This document shows positions 5,511-6,399 of a stretch of DNA of 6,399 nucleotides, piece by piece. How positions within the stretch are numbered: position 1 is the stretch's first letter; the number at the start of each line of letters is the position of its first letter. Origin of the DNA: Micromonosporaceae bacterium. Lineage in GTDB: Bacteria; Actinomycetota; Actinomycetes; Mycobacteriales; Micromonosporaceae. The position numbers and the translations under genes are program-made. The stretch covers positions 1-6,399 of the forward strand of contig JADGGF010000273.1 in NCBI GenBank assembly GCA_019690055.1, in the 5' to 3' direction. A model generated the notes under the pieces. It ran no database searches. It had not been told where the DNA came from and saw only the letters and a program-made list of their open reading frames with translations.

Positions 5511-6399
5511 GACAGGAAGTTCCCTCGCTTGCGGGTAGCGAACATAAATATGTAGACACAAACGAACACAACGGCGCCCAGTGCGAAGGAAATTGTCGAA
5601 CTGTAGTTACTATTCCCTAAGGTGAACGCCTGCTGATATGCGTACATGTTCGGGGTGAAGTCATCAGGGATGGCGCCAGCCGCGAGCTCCTGCAGGATCT
5701 TCGGCTCGTTGAAGAACTGCAGCGTTCCGATGAGGGCGAACACGAGGATGAGGACGAGCGCCGGCGTCACCAGCGGGATCTTGATTCGGCGGATGATCTG
5801 CCACTGGGATGCGCCGTCGATGCGGGCGGCTTCGTAGAGACTTGAATCAATCCCCTGCAGTGCGGCGTAGAGGATGACCATGTAGTACCCGGCCCATTGC
5901 CAGGTCACGACGTTCAGCAGCCCTTGGAAGATCAGGTTCCTGCTGAGGAAGTCCGGTCCTTGCGCGCCGAAGGCGGCATAGAAGTCCGCGATCGGACCGA
6001 AGTTCTTGCTGTACAGGAATCCCCACATCAGGGCGCCGATGACGGTGGGGATCGCGTACGGCAGGAAGATCATGAGACGCGCGAACCGGGCGAACTTGCT
6101 CGTGATCTGATCGAGGATCAGCGCGATGGCCAACGAGATGGCCATCTGGATCGGGATGAGCACCAGCGAGAACCGGATGACGAACCAGACCCCATCAAGG
6201 AACGAGGGATCCTTGAACGCCTTGATGTAGTTGTCGAACAGGACGAACGTGGTCCCGCCGATCAGCCTCTTCTGGAACAGGCTCAGGTAAAGCGCGTAGC
6301 CGATCGGCAGCACGAGGAGGGCGAGGAAGATGATGCCGAAGGGCCCGACGAAGAGCCATCCGGTCACGTTCTGCCGGGAGGTCCAGGCTCGGCGGCGCG
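5507..6399 (-). CDS. carbohydrate ABC transporter permease, MalF/UgpA type (CUT1), 5'-partial
   Basis: This is the first permease of the importer pair. The frame stays open to the right edge of the window: upstream of the in-frame GTG at 6367 it encodes a basic stretch (RRAWTSRQN) typical of the cytoplasmic N-terminus of these proteins. The true start therefore probably lies just outside, and GTG 6367 is not favoured. Counting from that GTG, hydrophobic segments lie near residues 3-30, 60-87, 97-119, 146-170, 201-220 and 258-277. The EAA loop is at about 179-201 (EAARIDGASQWQ, then KIPLVTP). The EPKILQELA and TPNMYAYQQAF stretches are characteristic of this subfamily. The stop codon overlaps the next permease by 4 bases. 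The C-terminal 40 codons are notably AT-rich and include a TTA leucine codon at 5618-5620. A substrate-binding protein gene is expected upstream, beyond the window. Confidence 0.95.
   Translation of the reverse strand, partial: RRRAWTSRQNVTGWLFVGPFGIIFLALLVLPIGYALYLSLFQKRLIGGTTFVLFDNYIKAFKDPSFLDGVWFVIRFSLVLIPIQMAISLAIALILDQITSKFARFARLMIFLPYAIPTVIGALMWGFLYSKNFGPIADFYAAFGAQGPDFLSRNLIFQGLLNVVTWQWAGYYMVILYAALQGIDSSLYEAARIDGASQWQIIRRIKIPLVTPALVLILVFALIGTLQFFNEPKILQELAAGAIPDDFTPNMYAYQQAFTLGNSNYSSTISFALGAVVFVCVYIFMFATRKRGNFLS

Overview
The window reads as chromosomal DNA of a high-GC Gram-positive bacterium (Actinomycetota). The evidence is strong G/C preference at third codon positions, a LacI-family regulator and sugar ABC transporter permeases of actinobacterial style, and tightly packed genes with ATGA start/stop overlaps. 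I cannot name a genus.

All credible genes lie on the minus strand, so transcription runs from high to low coordinates. From the right edge they are: (1) a MalF/UgpA-type sugar ABC permease whose 5' end lies outside the window (5507-6399); (2) a MalG/UgpE-type permease overlapping it by 4 bases (4626-5510); (3) a GH51 alpha-L-arabinofuranosidase with a TTG start, after a 51-base gap (3063-4574); (4) a GH5 glycoside hydrolase overlapping it by 4 bases (1675-3066); (5) a LacI-family regulator after a roughly 100-base gap (540-1574). That gap holds a hairpin and a possible 23-codon leader ORF with a very strong Shine-Dalgarno sequence. Further left are a stretch of about 260 bases with no convincing gene and a small four-cysteine protein gene (58-276). 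Bases 1-57 show nothing I can assign.

Taken together this is a hemicellulose-oligosaccharide utilisation locus. Arabinose-decorated oligosaccharides would be imported by the CUT1 transporter. GH51 would then remove the arabinofuranosyl groups in the cytoplasm, and the GH5 enzyme, which also lacks a signal peptide, would cleave the backbone or a beta-linked unit. The LacI protein is the likely local repressor. The substrate-binding protein is not present and is expected beyond base 6399. No ATPase is present either; in actinobacteria a shared MsiK-type ATPase often serves such transporters.

No CRISPR array, insertion sequence, tRNA or rRNA gene was seen. The organisation is largely ordinary for a sugar-utilisation locus. 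The most unusual points are the leader ORF/hairpin arrangement before the regulator, the GH5 enzyme's uncertain subfamily and C-terminal extension, AT-rich codon islands over the GH51 active-site motifs, and a TTA codon in the first permease.
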